Positions 1-8,646 of a stretch of 64,000 nt of DNA are shown here, piece after piece. This DNA is from Merdiplasma sp964643295 (GTDB lineage: Bacteria; Bacillota; Clostridia; Lachnospirales; Lachnospiraceae). The DNA lies in contig CAZXSN010000005.1 of assembly GCA_964643295.1 (NCBI GenBank), positions 1 through 64,000 on the forward strand, written 5' to 3'. The position numbers and the translations under genes are program-made. The notes below the pieces were generated by a model. That model made no database searches. It was not told the DNA's origin and worked only from the letters and a program-made list of their open reading frames with translations. Positions within the stretch are counted from its first letter, which is position 1, and the number at the start of each line of letters is the position of its first letter.

Positions 1-382
1 TCTGGAAGCGCTGCCGCAGAAATAGCCTTGCGTAAATAATTTCCGAATTTTGCAGTAAACAGGTAGATTTCTTTTCCCTTTCGTTGTATAATGTTGCCCG
101 TCAGCCAGCGCGAAGGAACGAAGGGGATGAATATTTCTGCCCTTTTGGGCACAGGAAGACCTCTTAAAAGCTGCCTTTCAGCCGTTTCGCAGAATGAAAA
201 ACAGGATTTGAAAAAACCGCTGCCGGAAGAGAGGATGGTTTCCTGGCATTTGCCGGGGAGAAAGGAATCCGCCTTATCCAGCCGATTTTGCAAAATGTTG
301 TTACTTTTTTCTGCGTTCTATGATATACTATGGCAGAGGCACCTGGCTGCCGCAGATAAGTATTTTTTGGAGGTACAGTTTT
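1..382. other. Left-edge non-coding stretch and leader of the S1 gene
   Basis: No convincing gene was found in these bases. The forward open frame starting near 91 overlaps the S1 gene start, has no family resemblance and is treated as chance. A TATAAT-like box sits at 87-92 without a good -35 partner. The better promoter candidate, an extended -10, lies at 321-329. Confidence 0.5.
298..329 (+). promoter_or_regulatory. Candidate extended -10 promoter of the S1-domain gene
   Basis: TGATATACT at 321-329 fits an extended -10 (TGn followed by TATACT). A TTGTTA at 298-303 could be a -35 element, but its spacing of 20 is long. It would give a leader of roughly 45-50 nt before the start codon at 383. 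This is inferred from sequence only. Confidence 0.45.
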
Positions 383-1639
383 ATGGAAGAGACAAAAATC
401 ACTGACATCCTGACAGAGGAAGAAGCAGGCGCAGCGCCTGTGGAAGCCGTTGCATCCGAACCTGCCGCCGCACCGGCTGCTCCGGAAACACCTGTAGAAG
501 AGGCTCCTGTGAAGGCTCCGGAAGCAGAAGAGAAAACCGGGAGTGAACCCGTCACACAGGCAGAACCCGCCGCCGAGGAAGCCGCTTCAGAACCCGCAGG
601 GGAACCTGCCGCAGAAAGCGAAACGGCCGCACCAAAGACCACCGAAGAAAAAGCTCCGGAGCAGGCTGGGGAAAAGAATGAGCCGAACGCGGCTGCCCAG
701 GAAGAAAGCGCGGAGACACCCGCAAAGGAAGAGCCTGTGGAAACGATGGCGGATTACTCAAAAGAGCTGGAGGCCTCGTTTAAGAAGATCAATGAAGGCG
801 ATATCCTCACCGGAACGGTGATTGGCGTTACCGACACGGAGATCACTCTGGACTTTGGGTACTACACGGATGGGATCATCCGGCTGGAAGATGCCAGCAA
901 TGATCCTTCGTTCTCCATAAAAAACGATATCCAGATCGGCCAGACTTTATCAGCCATGGTGAAGCGCAGCGACGACGGAGCCGGTCATATCCTGCTCTCC
1001 ATGAAGGAGGCTGCGGATGTGCTCGCCTGGGATCACCTGAAAGAGATGATGGACAACAAGCAGAATGTATCCGTCAAGATCTCCGGTGTCACCAAGAGCG
1101 GCGTGGTTGCCTATCTGGAAGGTGTGCGCGGTTTCATCCCCGCTTCCAAGCTGACCCTCAATTTTGTTTCGGATGATGCCCTGCCCGATTTTATCAATAA
1201 AACCGTGGATGTGCGCGTTGTCACCGTGGACAAGGCGAAGAAGCGTCTGGTCATGTCCTGCCGCGACATTCTCCGCGAGAAAGCCGAGGAGGAACGTGCC
1301 CGTAAAGTCTCCAACGTCAAGATTGGCCTGGTGACGGAAGGCAAGGTGGAAACGCTGAAGCCCTACGGCGCTTTTATCGACCTGGGCAACGGTCTTTCCG
1401 GCATGGTGCATGTCTCTCAGATCAGCCAGCAGCATGTCAAACAGCCGTCTGATGTGCTCAAAGAGGGACAGACGGTAAAAGTAAAAGTTATCGGACTCAA
1501 GGACGGAAAGATCAGCCTCAGCATGAAGGCGGTGGAGAACGAGACGCCCACCAAGGTCGAGGAAGAGACCTACCGTCTCCCGAAGAGCGAGGAAGTCACG
1601 ACTTCCTTAGGCTCCCTGTTTGCCAAGCTGAAACTGTAA
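383..1639 (+). CDS. S1 domain RNA-binding protein (ribosomal protein S1-like) with Ala/Pro/Glu-rich N-terminal tail
   Basis: This is a 418-residue protein with three OB-fold S1 repeats at about residues 138-208, 225-295 and 312-383. The last repeat is the most canonical (GxVxxLxxYGAFIDLG, then GMVHVSQIS). Family knowledge suggests single-stranded RNA binding on or near the 30S subunit, acting in the cytoplasm. Residues ~15-120 form a low-complexity acidic Ala/Pro/Glu tail with no domain, which is unusual for the family. The start at ATG 383 is chosen over an upstream in-frame start at 320 because GGAGG at 369-373 sits 9 nt before it. The gene stands alone and is followed by a strong terminator. 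Firmicute S1-like proteins usually have four repeats, so this three-repeat form may be a specialised paralogue rather than true RpsA. Confidence 0.9.
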   Translation: MEETKITDILTEEEAGAAPVEAVASEPAAAPAAPETPVEEAPVKAPEAEEKTGSEPVTQAEPAAEEAASEPAGEPAAESETAAPKTTEEKAPEQAGEKNEPNAAAQEESAETPAKEEPVETMADYSKELEASFKKINEGDILTGTVIGVTDTEITLDFGYYTDGIIRLEDASNDPSFSIKNDIQIGQTLSAMVKRSDDGAGHILLSMKEAADVLAWDHLKEMMDNKQNVSVKISGVTKSGVVAYLEGVRGFIPASKLTLNFVSDDALPDFINKTVDVRVVTVDKAKKRLVMSCRDILREKAEEERARKVSNVKIGLVTEGKVETLKPYGAFIDLGNGLSGMVHVSQISQQHVKQPSDVLKEGQTVKVKVIGLKDGKISLSMKAVENETPTKVEEETYRLPKSEEVTTSLGSLFAKLKL

Positions 1640-1724
1640 GTTCCCTATCCAGTGATGGGGATGGGATCTTTCATTTGAAAGAAACAGCCATCCTGCAGGG
1701 ATGGTGCGCAGTTGAAAAAAAGAT

Positions 1725-1760
1725 ACCCCCTGCTCCTTTTTCGGGTGCAGGGGGTTTTGT
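1725..1760 (+). terminator. Bidirectional intrinsic terminator between S1 gene and alcohol dehydrogenase
   Basis: ACCCCCTGC at 1725-1733 pairs perfectly with GCAGGGGGT at 1747-1755 and is followed by T residues on the plus strand. On the minus strand the A-run before the stem gives a U-tract. It therefore serves both the S1 gene and the converging dehydrogenase gene. Confidence 0.85.
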
Positions 1761-1833
1761 CTGTGTCTGATCTTAAAGGTGCCTTTCATCTGCCTCTCCC
1801 GGGAAGTCCCCCGGTTGTGAAGACTGAAGCTAA

Positions 1834-3015
1834 CTAAAAGTCAACCTCCCTGCCGTAATAGATGCAGTTAAAGAGCTTCTCCATCGTCGGCGGATCAATC
1901 GGACGCGGGTTGGAGCCTGTGCAGGCATCTCCCACCGCCAGCTCGGAAATCCGTGCGATCTTCTCCCTGAACTCCTCTTCGTCAATCCCGAATTCTTTTA
2001 AGGTCTTCGGGATCGCCATGATCGAGTTGAATTCATCGATCTTCTTACGCAGGCTGTTGATCAGCGCCTTCTCTGAAGCCCCGTCCAGTCCCATCGTGCG
2101 GGCGATCTCGGCATACCGCTTCGCGGCGGTCGGATCCTTCGCATTGTAGGCGATCACATACGGCAGATACATCGCGTTTGCGCAGCCGTGGGTGATGTGT
2201 CCGGTGGAGAATGCCGCACCGGTCTTGTGGGCCATGGAATGCACGATGCCAAGCAGTGCGTTGGAAAACGCCATGCCGGCCAGGCACTGCGCATAATGCA
2301 TCTGCTCCCTAGCGTCCATGTTTCCATGATAGGAAGCGGGCAGATAATCCAGCACCATCTCAATCGCGTGAAGCGCAAGCGGATCCGTGAACGGTCCGTG
2401 CAGAGTCGATACATACGCCTCTATCGCATGGGTTAAGGCATCCATGCCCGTATACGCAACCTGCTTGGGAGGAAGCGCCGACACCAGATCCGGATCCACG
2501 ATCGCGACATCCGGCGTGATATTAAAGTCTGCCAGAGGATACTTGACTCCGGTGGAATAATCCGTGATCACGGAAAACGCCGTCACCTCTGTCGCTGTCC
2601 CCGAAGTGGACGGAATCGAGGCAAATTTCGCTTTCTGGCGAAGCTGGGGGAATTGAAACGGGATGCAAAGCTGTTCAAACGTCACATCCGGATACTCGTA
2701 GAATGCCCACATCGCTTTTGCCGCGTCGATGGGGGATCCTCCTCCCATGGAAACGATCCAGTCCGGACCAAAGTCTCTCATCACTGCTGCGCCCTTTTTC
2801 ACTGTCTCCATAGACGGATCCGGCTCCACTCCTTCAATCAGCTGCACTTCCATGCCGCCCTCTTTCAGGTAATTCACCGCCCGGTCCAGAAATCCCTGGC
2901 GTTTCATCGATCCGCCGCCTACCACCAGAACGGCTTTCTTCCCTTTCAGGTTTTTCAGTTCCTCAAGGGTTCCTTTCCCCCAGTAGATGTCTCTGGGCAA
3001 CGTAAATCTGCTCAT
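1834..3015 (-). CDS. Iron-containing alcohol dehydrogenase (group III, butanol dehydrogenase-like)
   Basis: This 393-residue protein belongs to the Fe-ADH family, which interconverts alcohols and aldehydes with NAD(P)H in fermentation. Visible landmarks are the nucleotide-binding GGGSPIDAAK (91-100), PSTSGTATEV (135-144), the metal-ligand segment DALTHAIEA with D192 and H196, H259 in VHSMAH, and the His pair H273/H276 in TGHITHG. The spacing around the last His has a three-residue insertion relative to FucO-type enzymes, so which of the two binds metal is uncertain. The start at 3015 is preferred over a frame reaching 3069 because GGGAGGT lies just upstream. It is monocistronic, with its own promoter at 3070-3098. 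The physiological substrate cannot be read from sequence. Confidence 0.93.
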   Translation of the reverse strand: MSRFTLPRDIYWGKGTLEELKNLKGKKAVLVVGGGSMKRQGFLDRAVNYLKEGGMEVQLIEGVEPDPSMETVKKGAAVMRDFGPDWIVSMGGGSPIDAAKAMWAFYEYPDVTFEQLCIPFQFPQLRQKAKFASIPSTSGTATEVTAFSVITDYSTGVKYPLADFNITPDVAIVDPDLVSALPPKQVAYTGMDALTHAIEAYVSTLHGPFTDPLALHAIEMVLDYLPASYHGNMDAREQMHYAQCLAGMAFSNALLGIVHSMAHKTGAAFSTGHITHGCANAMYLPYVIAYNAKDPTAAKRYAEIARTMGLDGASEKALINSLRKKIDEFNSIMAIPKTLKEFGIDEEEFREKIARISELAVGDACTGSNPRPIDPPTMEKLFNCIYYGREVDF

Positions 3016-3069
3016 AACTATACCTCCCTGATTCTTTAATAAGTGATACTGTTGGTTGGCTATGAGCAT

Positions 3070-3098
3070 ATTGTATCGTATTTCTTGTCTTATTGCAA
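3070..3098 (-). promoter_or_regulatory. Sigma-70 type promoter of the alcohol dehydrogenase gene
   Basis: On the minus strand TTGCAA (3098-3093) is followed after exactly 17 nt by TACAAT (3075-3070). The start codon is about 55 nt downstream. Spacing and boxes are close to consensus. Confidence 0.7.
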
Positions 3099-3318
3099 CC
3101 CTGGTAGGGGGATATTTCTGGAGAATTTACGGAATTTCACCACGAATTCCTGGAAATGTGCTCATGCAGGCAGACTCCAAAAAATAATTCCGTTTTCTCT
3201 GACGCCTTTTTTCTTCCGCGGTTGTCGGCTGCGTCGCGCCCTTTCGGGTTCTCCTTGCCCCTTCAGGCACAATATCCTTATCCTTCCCGAAGGAAAAAGA
3301 CAGACACGCCCTTACGCT

Positions 3319-3357
3319 AAGAGGCGGGGGATACTGGCTCCCCCGCCTCTTTCTTTT
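3319..3357 (+). terminator. Strong GC-rich hairpin downstream of the PepSY gene
   Basis: AAGAGGCGGGGG at 3319-3330 pairs with its complement at 3340-3351, and the T-rich tail follows on the plus strand. It lies about 20 nt past the stop of the minus-strand PepSY gene. The U-tract is on the other strand, so it probably works as a 3' stem or a two-way terminator. Confidence 0.6.
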
Positions 3358-3374
3358 AAGGTCATTCGCTGATC

Positions 3375-4394
3375 TTAATCGTCATATTCCGCATCATATT
3401 TCAAAATCGCACCGGTGATCGCGTCAATATCATACTCGAACTCCACCCGTCCGAAATGGAATTCAATTTCATAAATGGCCGTTCCATGCTCCCAATCCCT
3501 GTCTACCTTGGTGAAAATCACCTCACCATTGATATTTGCAATCGATTTCGCATGGTTTAAAGCAATCTCCTTTGCCTGTTCGGCGGTAATATACTGGCTC
3601 CCGCTGGAATTACCTGAATTCGGGGGAGTACTGGGATTCGACGGGGTGCCAGGAGTCGATGAAGTTCCAGAATCCCACGGTCTGCCTTCAAAATCTATAC
3701 TCCGTTCCAGGATCTGACCGGTAACCGCGTCGATTTCGTAATCAAACTCATATGCTCCAGAACGCAATTCAATATCGAAGATATTCCTTCCCCATTCCTG
3801 GTCCCGGCTCACCTTGGTAAATATCACGTCACTACCAACATGTCCCGTAGCTTTTGCGTCATTTAAAGCGATCTCCTTCGCCTGCTCCATGGTAATCGAC
3901 GAACCCTGATTGGAATTGCCTGGATTGGTGGATCCTCCAGGATTCGTGGAGCCACCCGGATTCGTCGTTCCGCCAGGGTTCGTTGTATCACCAGGATTGG
4001 TTGTTCCGCCGGGATTCGTTGTATCACCAGGATTCGTCGTTCCGCCAGGATTCGTCGTTCCGCCAGGATTCGTCGTTCCGCCAGGATTNNNNNNNNNNNN
4101 NNNNNNNNNNNNNNNNNNNNNNNNNNNNNNNNNNNNNNNNNNNNNNNNNNNNNNNNNNNNNNNNNNNNNNNNNNNNNNNNNNNNNNNNTTGTCCTTATCC
4201 CAGTTGTCCAGTTTCACCTTGACCCATTTTTTTACGTCCGCTGCCTTCACTTTCGCGCGGTCCAGGGCGATCTGTTTTGCTTTCGCTTCATCAATCTTCG
4301 TGGCCGCAAAAGCCGTTGTGCATACGCCGATCATCAGCGTCGCCAAGAGTGTCAGCAGTACGAGTATATTCCATCTTTTCTTAGTCTGTTTCAT
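3375..4394 (-). CDS. Secreted PepSY-domain protein with NPGGTT-type repeat linker (interrupted by assembly gap)
   Basis: The signal peptide comprises a Lys-rich start, a hydrophobic core LVLLTLLATLMIGV and a TAFA cleavage site. After it come a partial PepSY unit (KIDEAKAKQIALDRAK...), the 100-N gap, a hexapeptide linker of repeated NPGGTT/NPGDTT/NPGGST units, a full PepSY unit, a Ser/Pro/Thr-rich spacer and a second full PepSY unit ending at the C-terminus. Each unit has the pattern AEQAKEIALNHAK followed by a DAxTGxIL strand. PepSY domains are small extracytoplasmic folds linked to protease inhibition or peptide binding, and the exact role here is unknown. ATG 4394 is chosen over 4403 because AAAGGGG is 9 nt upstream. 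The true length is uncertain because the gap falls inside the repeat. Confidence 0.85.
   Translation of the reverse strand: MKQTKKRWNILVLLTLLATLMIGVCTTAFAATKIDEAKAKQIALDRAKVKAADVKKWVKVKLDNWDKDXXXXXXXXXXXXXXXXXXXXXXXXXXXXXXXXXXNPGGTTNPGGTTNPGGTTNPGDTTNPGGTTNPGDTTNPGGTTNPGGSTNPGGSTNPGNSNQGSSITMEQAKEIALNDAKATGHVGSDVIFTKVSRDQEWGRNIFDIELRSGAYEFDYEIDAVTGQILERSIDFEGRPWDSGTSSTPGTPSNPSTPPNSGNSSGSQYITAEQAKEIALNHAKSIANINGEVIFTKVDRDWEHGTAIYEIEFHFGRVEFEYDIDAITGAILKYDAEYDD
4089..4188. other. Assembly gap (100 N) inside repeat-coding region
   Basis: Exactly 100 N, the conventional scaffold-gap size, placed inside the tandem NPGGTT-coding repeats. The repeat array probably collapsed or broke the assembly, so the real number of repeats is unknown. 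Confidence 0.98.
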
Positions 4395-4625
4395 CTGTGC
4401 CATCCCCTTTCTTTTCTTTGCCTGTTTTTCTTACCTGATCCTATGATAGCAGAAAAAAATTAAAAGTAAATTAAAAAAAGGGCCTCCGGAAACTTTTTGC
4501 AAACTTTTTTTCCACTGCCCGAAGCCGCCTGTCAGTGAGCCCTTTTGTTCCCCTGTTCCCGGGACTCTAAAGAGGCTTACCGGCAAAGATCTCTGGCGTC
4601 TTTGCAGTCTGTGGCATCCTTAGGC

Positions 4626-6524
4626 TTACTCCAGTTCCGCCAGTTCATGGTAGAGATCCGCGTAGCGCCCGTTTAACTGCAGGAGTTCCTCATGACTGCC
4701 CCGCTCGATGATGCGTCCCTGCTCAAGCACCATAATCGCATCTGACTTGCGCACCGTGGACAGACGGTGGGCGATCACGAAGGTCGTGCGGTCTTTCATG
4801 ATCGCGTCCATTCCCTCCTCGATGTGCCGCTCTGTACGGGTATCTACCGAGCTCGTCGCCTCGTCAAGAATCAGGATCGGCGCTTTCGAGACTGCCGCTC
4901 TGGCGATATTCAAAAGCTGCCGCTGCCCCTGGGACAGATTGGCGCCGTCCTGTTCCAGCAGCGTATCGTACCCATTTTCAAGCTTTATAATGAAGGAATG
5001 CGCTGAAGCGATCCTGGCCGCCTCCTCCACCTCCTCATCCGTGGCATCCAGACGGCCATAGCGGATATTCTCCCGCACTGTCCCGGTAAACAGATGCGTA
5101 TCCTGCAGTACCATCGCGATGTTGCTGCGCAGGAAACTGCGGCTGATCTTTTCAATCGGAATGCCGTCAATCGTGATGCTTCCGGACTGAATATCATAGA
5201 AGCGGGACAGCAGGTTCGTCACGGTTGTCTTCCCGGCCCCGGTCGAACCCACAAAGGCAATCTTCTGCCCCGGTTTCGCGTAGAGGGAGATATCATGCAG
5301 CACCGTAGTCCCCGGCGTATAGCCAAAATCCACGTGCTCCAAGACCACATGTCCGGAAATCTTTGTCAGCGGCACGGTTTCCTCCGTCTCCTTTTCCGGC
5401 TCCTGATCCAGCACCTCAAACACGCGCTCCGCGCCCGCCAGGGCGGAAAAGACATTGTTCATCTGCATGGAGATCTCATTGATCGGGCGGTTAAAGTGTC
5501 TGGTATAGTTGACGGAAACCGCCAGCCCGCCAAGATCAAACCCGCGTTTTACCACTAAAAGCGCACCCACGCAGGCAATCAGCGCGTAACCCGCGTTGCA
5601 GAGCTGATGGGTGACCGGCCCCATGATGCCGGAGCGAAACTGCGCCTTAATCTGGGAATCCCGCAGCTGAGCGTTCAGATAGTCAAACTCATCGATCGCC
5701 GTCTCCTCATGGTTAAAGATCTTCACGACTTTCTGCCCGGTAATCGTCTCCTGAGCAAAGCCGTTTAACATCCCCAGATTTTTCTGCTGCACCCGGTACG
5801 CTTTTCTTCCGCTTTTTACCAGCATCCTGCTAGCGAGGATCAAAATCGGGGTAAGAAGGATCGTCATGACACCCAGGATCACGTTCGTGTAGAGCATCAA
5901 GAATACGGTACCCACGATCGTGATCGCCCCGGAAATGATCTGAATCAGGGTTGTGTTCAGCATCTCCCCCACAGCATCCACGTCGTTGGTGAAACGGCTC
6001 ATGATATCCCCGGTCGTGTTGTTGTCAAAGTAGCGGATCGGCAGTGTCTGCAGCTTGTCAAACAGTTCCCGCCGCATCCGAAGCAGTGCCTTCTGCGAAA
6101 CCTGCAGCATAAGACGCTGCTGCAGCCACTGGCTGAACACCGAGAGACCATAGACAATCGCCAGAAAGCAGAGCGCCGCGGCAAGCCCGTAAATTCGTTC
6201 CGTCAGATCGTTCGCCGAAGGATCATAATAAATGAAGCGGTTGATGATCGGGCGCAGCAGATAGGAGGCCGCCAGGGAGGTCACGTTAAAAAGCACGGCG
6301 GCTGCCAGCGCCAGGACAATCAAAAGCCGTTCCTCGCTCAGATACTGTAAAAGGCGAAGCAGCGTCTTCTTCGTATCCTTCGGTTTCCCATGCGCACTCA
6401 TCGCCCGCCCGCGGTTGGCCATATGTCCGCCCACCGACAGTTCCTTCTTCTGCCCTTCTGCAGACGATCCGCTGTATTTTTTCTGTAGCCGTTCAGCCCG
6501 TTCCTGATTCATGAATGCCACCAT
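4626..6524 (-). CDS. ABC exporter half-transporter, ATP-binding/permease (partner B of heterodimer)
   Basis: This is a 632-residue type IV ABC exporter (MdlB/LmrD/BmrD-like) with a cytoplasmic N-terminal extension, a six-helix membrane domain (~65-370) and a nucleotide-binding domain. Walker A GSTGAGKTT is near residue 423, Walker B ILILDEATS near 548 with the catalytic Glu intact. The signature near 530 reads LSQGQ instead of LSGGQ. The partner gene just upstream has an intact LSGGQ but an Asp in place of the catalytic Glu, so together they form one canonical and one degenerate ATP site, as in heterodimeric multidrug exporters. A later start at 6512 is possible; AAAGGAG lies 13 nt before it. 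Substrate is unknown. Confidence 0.92.
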   Translation of the reverse strand: MVAFMNQERAERLQKKYSGSSAEGQKKELSVGGHMANRGRAMSAHGKPKDTKKTLLRLLQYLSEERLLIVLALAAAVLFNVTSLAASYLLRPIINRFIYYDPSANDLTERIYGLAAALCFLAIVYGLSVFSQWLQQRLMLQVSQKALLRMRRELFDKLQTLPIRYFDNNTTGDIMSRFTNDVDAVGEMLNTTLIQIISGAITIVGTVFLMLYTNVILGVMTILLTPILILASRMLVKSGRKAYRVQQKNLGMLNGFAQETITGQKVVKIFNHEETAIDEFDYLNAQLRDSQIKAQFRSGIMGPVTHQLCNAGYALIACVGALLVVKRGFDLGGLAVSVNYTRHFNRPINEISMQMNNVFSALAGAERVFEVLDQEPEKETEETVPLTKISGHVVLEHVDFGYTPGTTVLHDISLYAKPGQKIAFVGSTGAGKTTVTNLLSRFYDIQSGSITIDGIPIEKISRSFLRSNIAMVLQDTHLFTGTVRENIRYGRLDATDEEVEEAARIASAHSFIIKLENGYDTLLEQDGANLSQGQRQLLNIARAAVSKAPILILDEATSSVDTRTERHIEEGMDAIMKDRTTFVIAHRLSTVRKSDAIMVLEQGRIIERGSHEELLQLNGRYADLYHELAELE

Positions 6525-6586
6525 TCTCCTTTGGCTGCGAAAGCTCTCTCATTCCCGTTTCGTTCTTGTATGTGCGCGGTCCCGTC

Positions 6587-8308
6587 TTAGCTTTCCTTCT
6601 GCGAGTAATAGATCTCCTGGTAAGTGCGGCAGCGCCCGATCAGTTCCGCATGGGTGCCGACATCCTCGATCCTGCCGCCGTCCATCACCACGATCTTATC
6701 CGCGTCGATCACCGAGGTGATGCGCTGAGCGATGATAATCTTCGTCACACCGGTAAGCTCCTCCCGAAAAGCTTTGCGGATTCCGGCGTCGGTAGCCGTA
6801 TCAACGGCGCTCGTCGAATCATCCAGGATCAGAATCTTTGGGTGCTTCAAAAGCGCACGGGCGATGCAGAGGCGCTGACGCTGTCCGCCGGAAAGGTTTG
6901 TCCCTCCCTGCTCCAGCTCCGTCTCAACCCCGTCCGGGAAGGAGCTTACAAACTCGTCGGCGTGGGCAACCCGCAAAGCCCAGGAAAGCTCCTCCTCGCT
7001 TGCGTCTTCCTTTCCCCAGCGCAGATTTTCCGCGATCGTCCCGGAAAACAGAGTGTTTTTCTGCAGCACAACCGCCACGTTTTTTCGAAGTTCCTGAAGA
7101 GAAAGCTCCCGCACATCCGTCCCGTCTACGAGCACGGCTCCTCCGCAGACGTCGTACAGGCGGGGAATCAAAGAAATCAGGGAGGTCTTCCCGCAGCCCG
7201 TGGATCCGACAATCCCCACCATCTCTCCGGCTAAAATCCGCAGATTGATCTTTGAGAGCACCTTCTCCCGGCTGTCCTTTCGATACTGAAAGGAGACCTC
7301 CCGAAACTCAATGGTTCCCTGACGGATGATTTTTTCTTTCTCGGAGGCGTTCTCGTCTGTCAGATCCACCTGGGTGCGCAGCACCTCGGAAATACGCCGG
7401 TCCGAGGCGGCTGCTCTCGTTCCCTGGAGAAAAATATTGGCGAGGAAATTTAAGGCGGTCAAAATCTGCGTAAGATAGGTAATCAGCGCGGTCAGCGTCC
7501 CTACCTGCATCCCCCCGATCATGATCTGTCTGCCGGCAATCCAGACCACAGCGAGTGTGGTCACATTGATCGCCAGCGTGGAGATCGGCTGCATCAGAAT
7601 CATCATCTTCAGCGCGTGGATGCTCGTTTTCATCAGCACCTCATTGACCGCAGCAAATTTCTTCTTCTCGTGCTCTTCGCGCACAAAGGACTTGATCACG
7701 CGCTCGTTCGTGATCGTTTCATTGATCTGGTTGTTCAGCGCATCCAGTTTCTCCTGCATCTGTGTGTAGCGCGGAGAGGCGATGCGGATAAGCAGAGCGA
7801 TTGATACGGCCAGAATGGGAATCACAACGCAGATCACGGCGGCCAGGCGGACATTCAGGGCAAAGGACATGCAGACAGCCCCGATCAGCATGACGGGACT
7901 TCGAAAACAGCCGCGCAGCAGGCTCTGACAGAACACCTGGATCTGCGTGATGTCATTGGTAATCCGTGTAATCAGGGAACCAGTGGAGAAAGCGTCGATA
8001 TTGGCGAAAGAAAAAGTCTGAATCTTGCGAAAGGTCTTCCCGCGCACATCCGCTGCCAGACGGGAGGCTCCCTTGATGGCAAAATAAGCCCCCAGAATGC
8101 CGCTTGCCAGCATGATCAGGGCCACGATCAGCATGTAAAGACCGTTTTCCAGGATGTAGGCTGTATCGCCGTTGGCAGCGCCCTTGTCGATGATGTTGGC
8201 ATTCAGATAGGGGAGGATAAATTCCCCGCTGGCCTCCACCACCATAAAAAGCGGCGCCAGAAGAAAACAGTATAAAGAATTCCTCACAGGTTCCCGGTAT
8301 TTCTCCAT
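6587..8308 (-). CDS. ABC exporter half-transporter, ATP-binding/permease (partner A, degenerate Walker B)
   Basis: This is a 573-residue MdlA/LmrC/BmrC-like half exporter with a transmembrane domain over ~15-310. Walker A GSTGCGKTS is near residue 367 and the signature LSGGQRQ near 473. Walker B reads LILDDSTSAVD, in which the expected catalytic Glu is Asp. This is a hallmark of the non-hydrolysing site of heterodimeric exporters. The start at 8308 follows AAAGGGAG with a 7-nt spacing; upstream in-frame codons to 8374 overlap the promoter. It is the first gene of a two-gene operon with the following half-transporter (62-nt gap). Likely drug, lipid or peptide efflux, not determined. Confidence 0.92.
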   Translation of the reverse strand: MEKYREPVRNSLYCFLLAPLFMVVEASGEFILPYLNANIIDKGAANGDTAYILENGLYMLIVALIMLASGILGAYFAIKGASRLAADVRGKTFRKIQTFSFANIDAFSTGSLITRITNDITQIQVFCQSLLRGCFRSPVMLIGAVCMSFALNVRLAAVICVVIPILAVSIALLIRIASPRYTQMQEKLDALNNQINETITNERVIKSFVREEHEKKKFAAVNEVLMKTSIHALKMMILMQPISTLAINVTTLAVVWIAGRQIMIGGMQVGTLTALITYLTQILTALNFLANIFLQGTRAAASDRRISEVLRTQVDLTDENASEKEKIIRQGTIEFREVSFQYRKDSREKVLSKINLRILAGEMVGIVGSTGCGKTSLISLIPRLYDVCGGAVLVDGTDVRELSLQELRKNVAVVLQKNTLFSGTIAENLRWGKEDASEEELSWALRVAHADEFVSSFPDGVETELEQGGTNLSGGQRQRLCIARALLKHPKILILDDSTSAVDTATDAGIRKAFREELTGVTKIIIAQRITSVIDADKIVVMDGGRIEDVGTHAELIGRCRTYQEIYYSQKES

Positions 8309-8345
8309 CAGAAGGCTCCCTTTCTTTTTCGTTAGGTACCTTATT

Positions 8346-8374
8346 ATTTGATCACGATTCCTTTGGTTTGTCAA
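8346..8374 (-). promoter_or_regulatory. Promoter of the heterodimeric ABC exporter operon
   Basis: Perfect -35 TTGACA (8374-8369), a 17-nt spacer and a -10-like TCAAAT (8351-8346). The sequence just downstream contains the 8-bp palindrome AGGTACCT, a possible operator position. The remainder of 8375-8646 shows no gene or other recognisable element. Confidence 0.55.
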
Positions 8375-8646
8375 GAAATATTAGGGCTTTTTCTTAATGT
8401 CTTTCATGAAGTCTTTTTGAAGCACAGCCGACAGTCTGAAAAGCCCGGAAAGAGGAGAAGAACTGTGCACACCAGCTATCAGAGGCGGCAGGAAAAGAAA
8501 GACAGGACGGAAAGAAGCGGTTCTTTACCGTCTGCTGTGAGAAGCACTGAAATTTCCAGGGACTGACACAGACGCAGGGTTTCATCCGGCGAGGGCGCTC
8601 TCCAACGCTGCTTACCCGACCTTTCCCACCCTGCGGGAAGACCTTT

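Noticed and set aside
1111..1435. Minus-strand frames opposite the S1 gene
   Set aside because: Shadows of the S1 coding sequence.
3960..4090. Short tandem repeats resembling a CRISPR array
   Set aside because: They encode the NPGGTT linker of the PepSY protein in frame and have no spacers.
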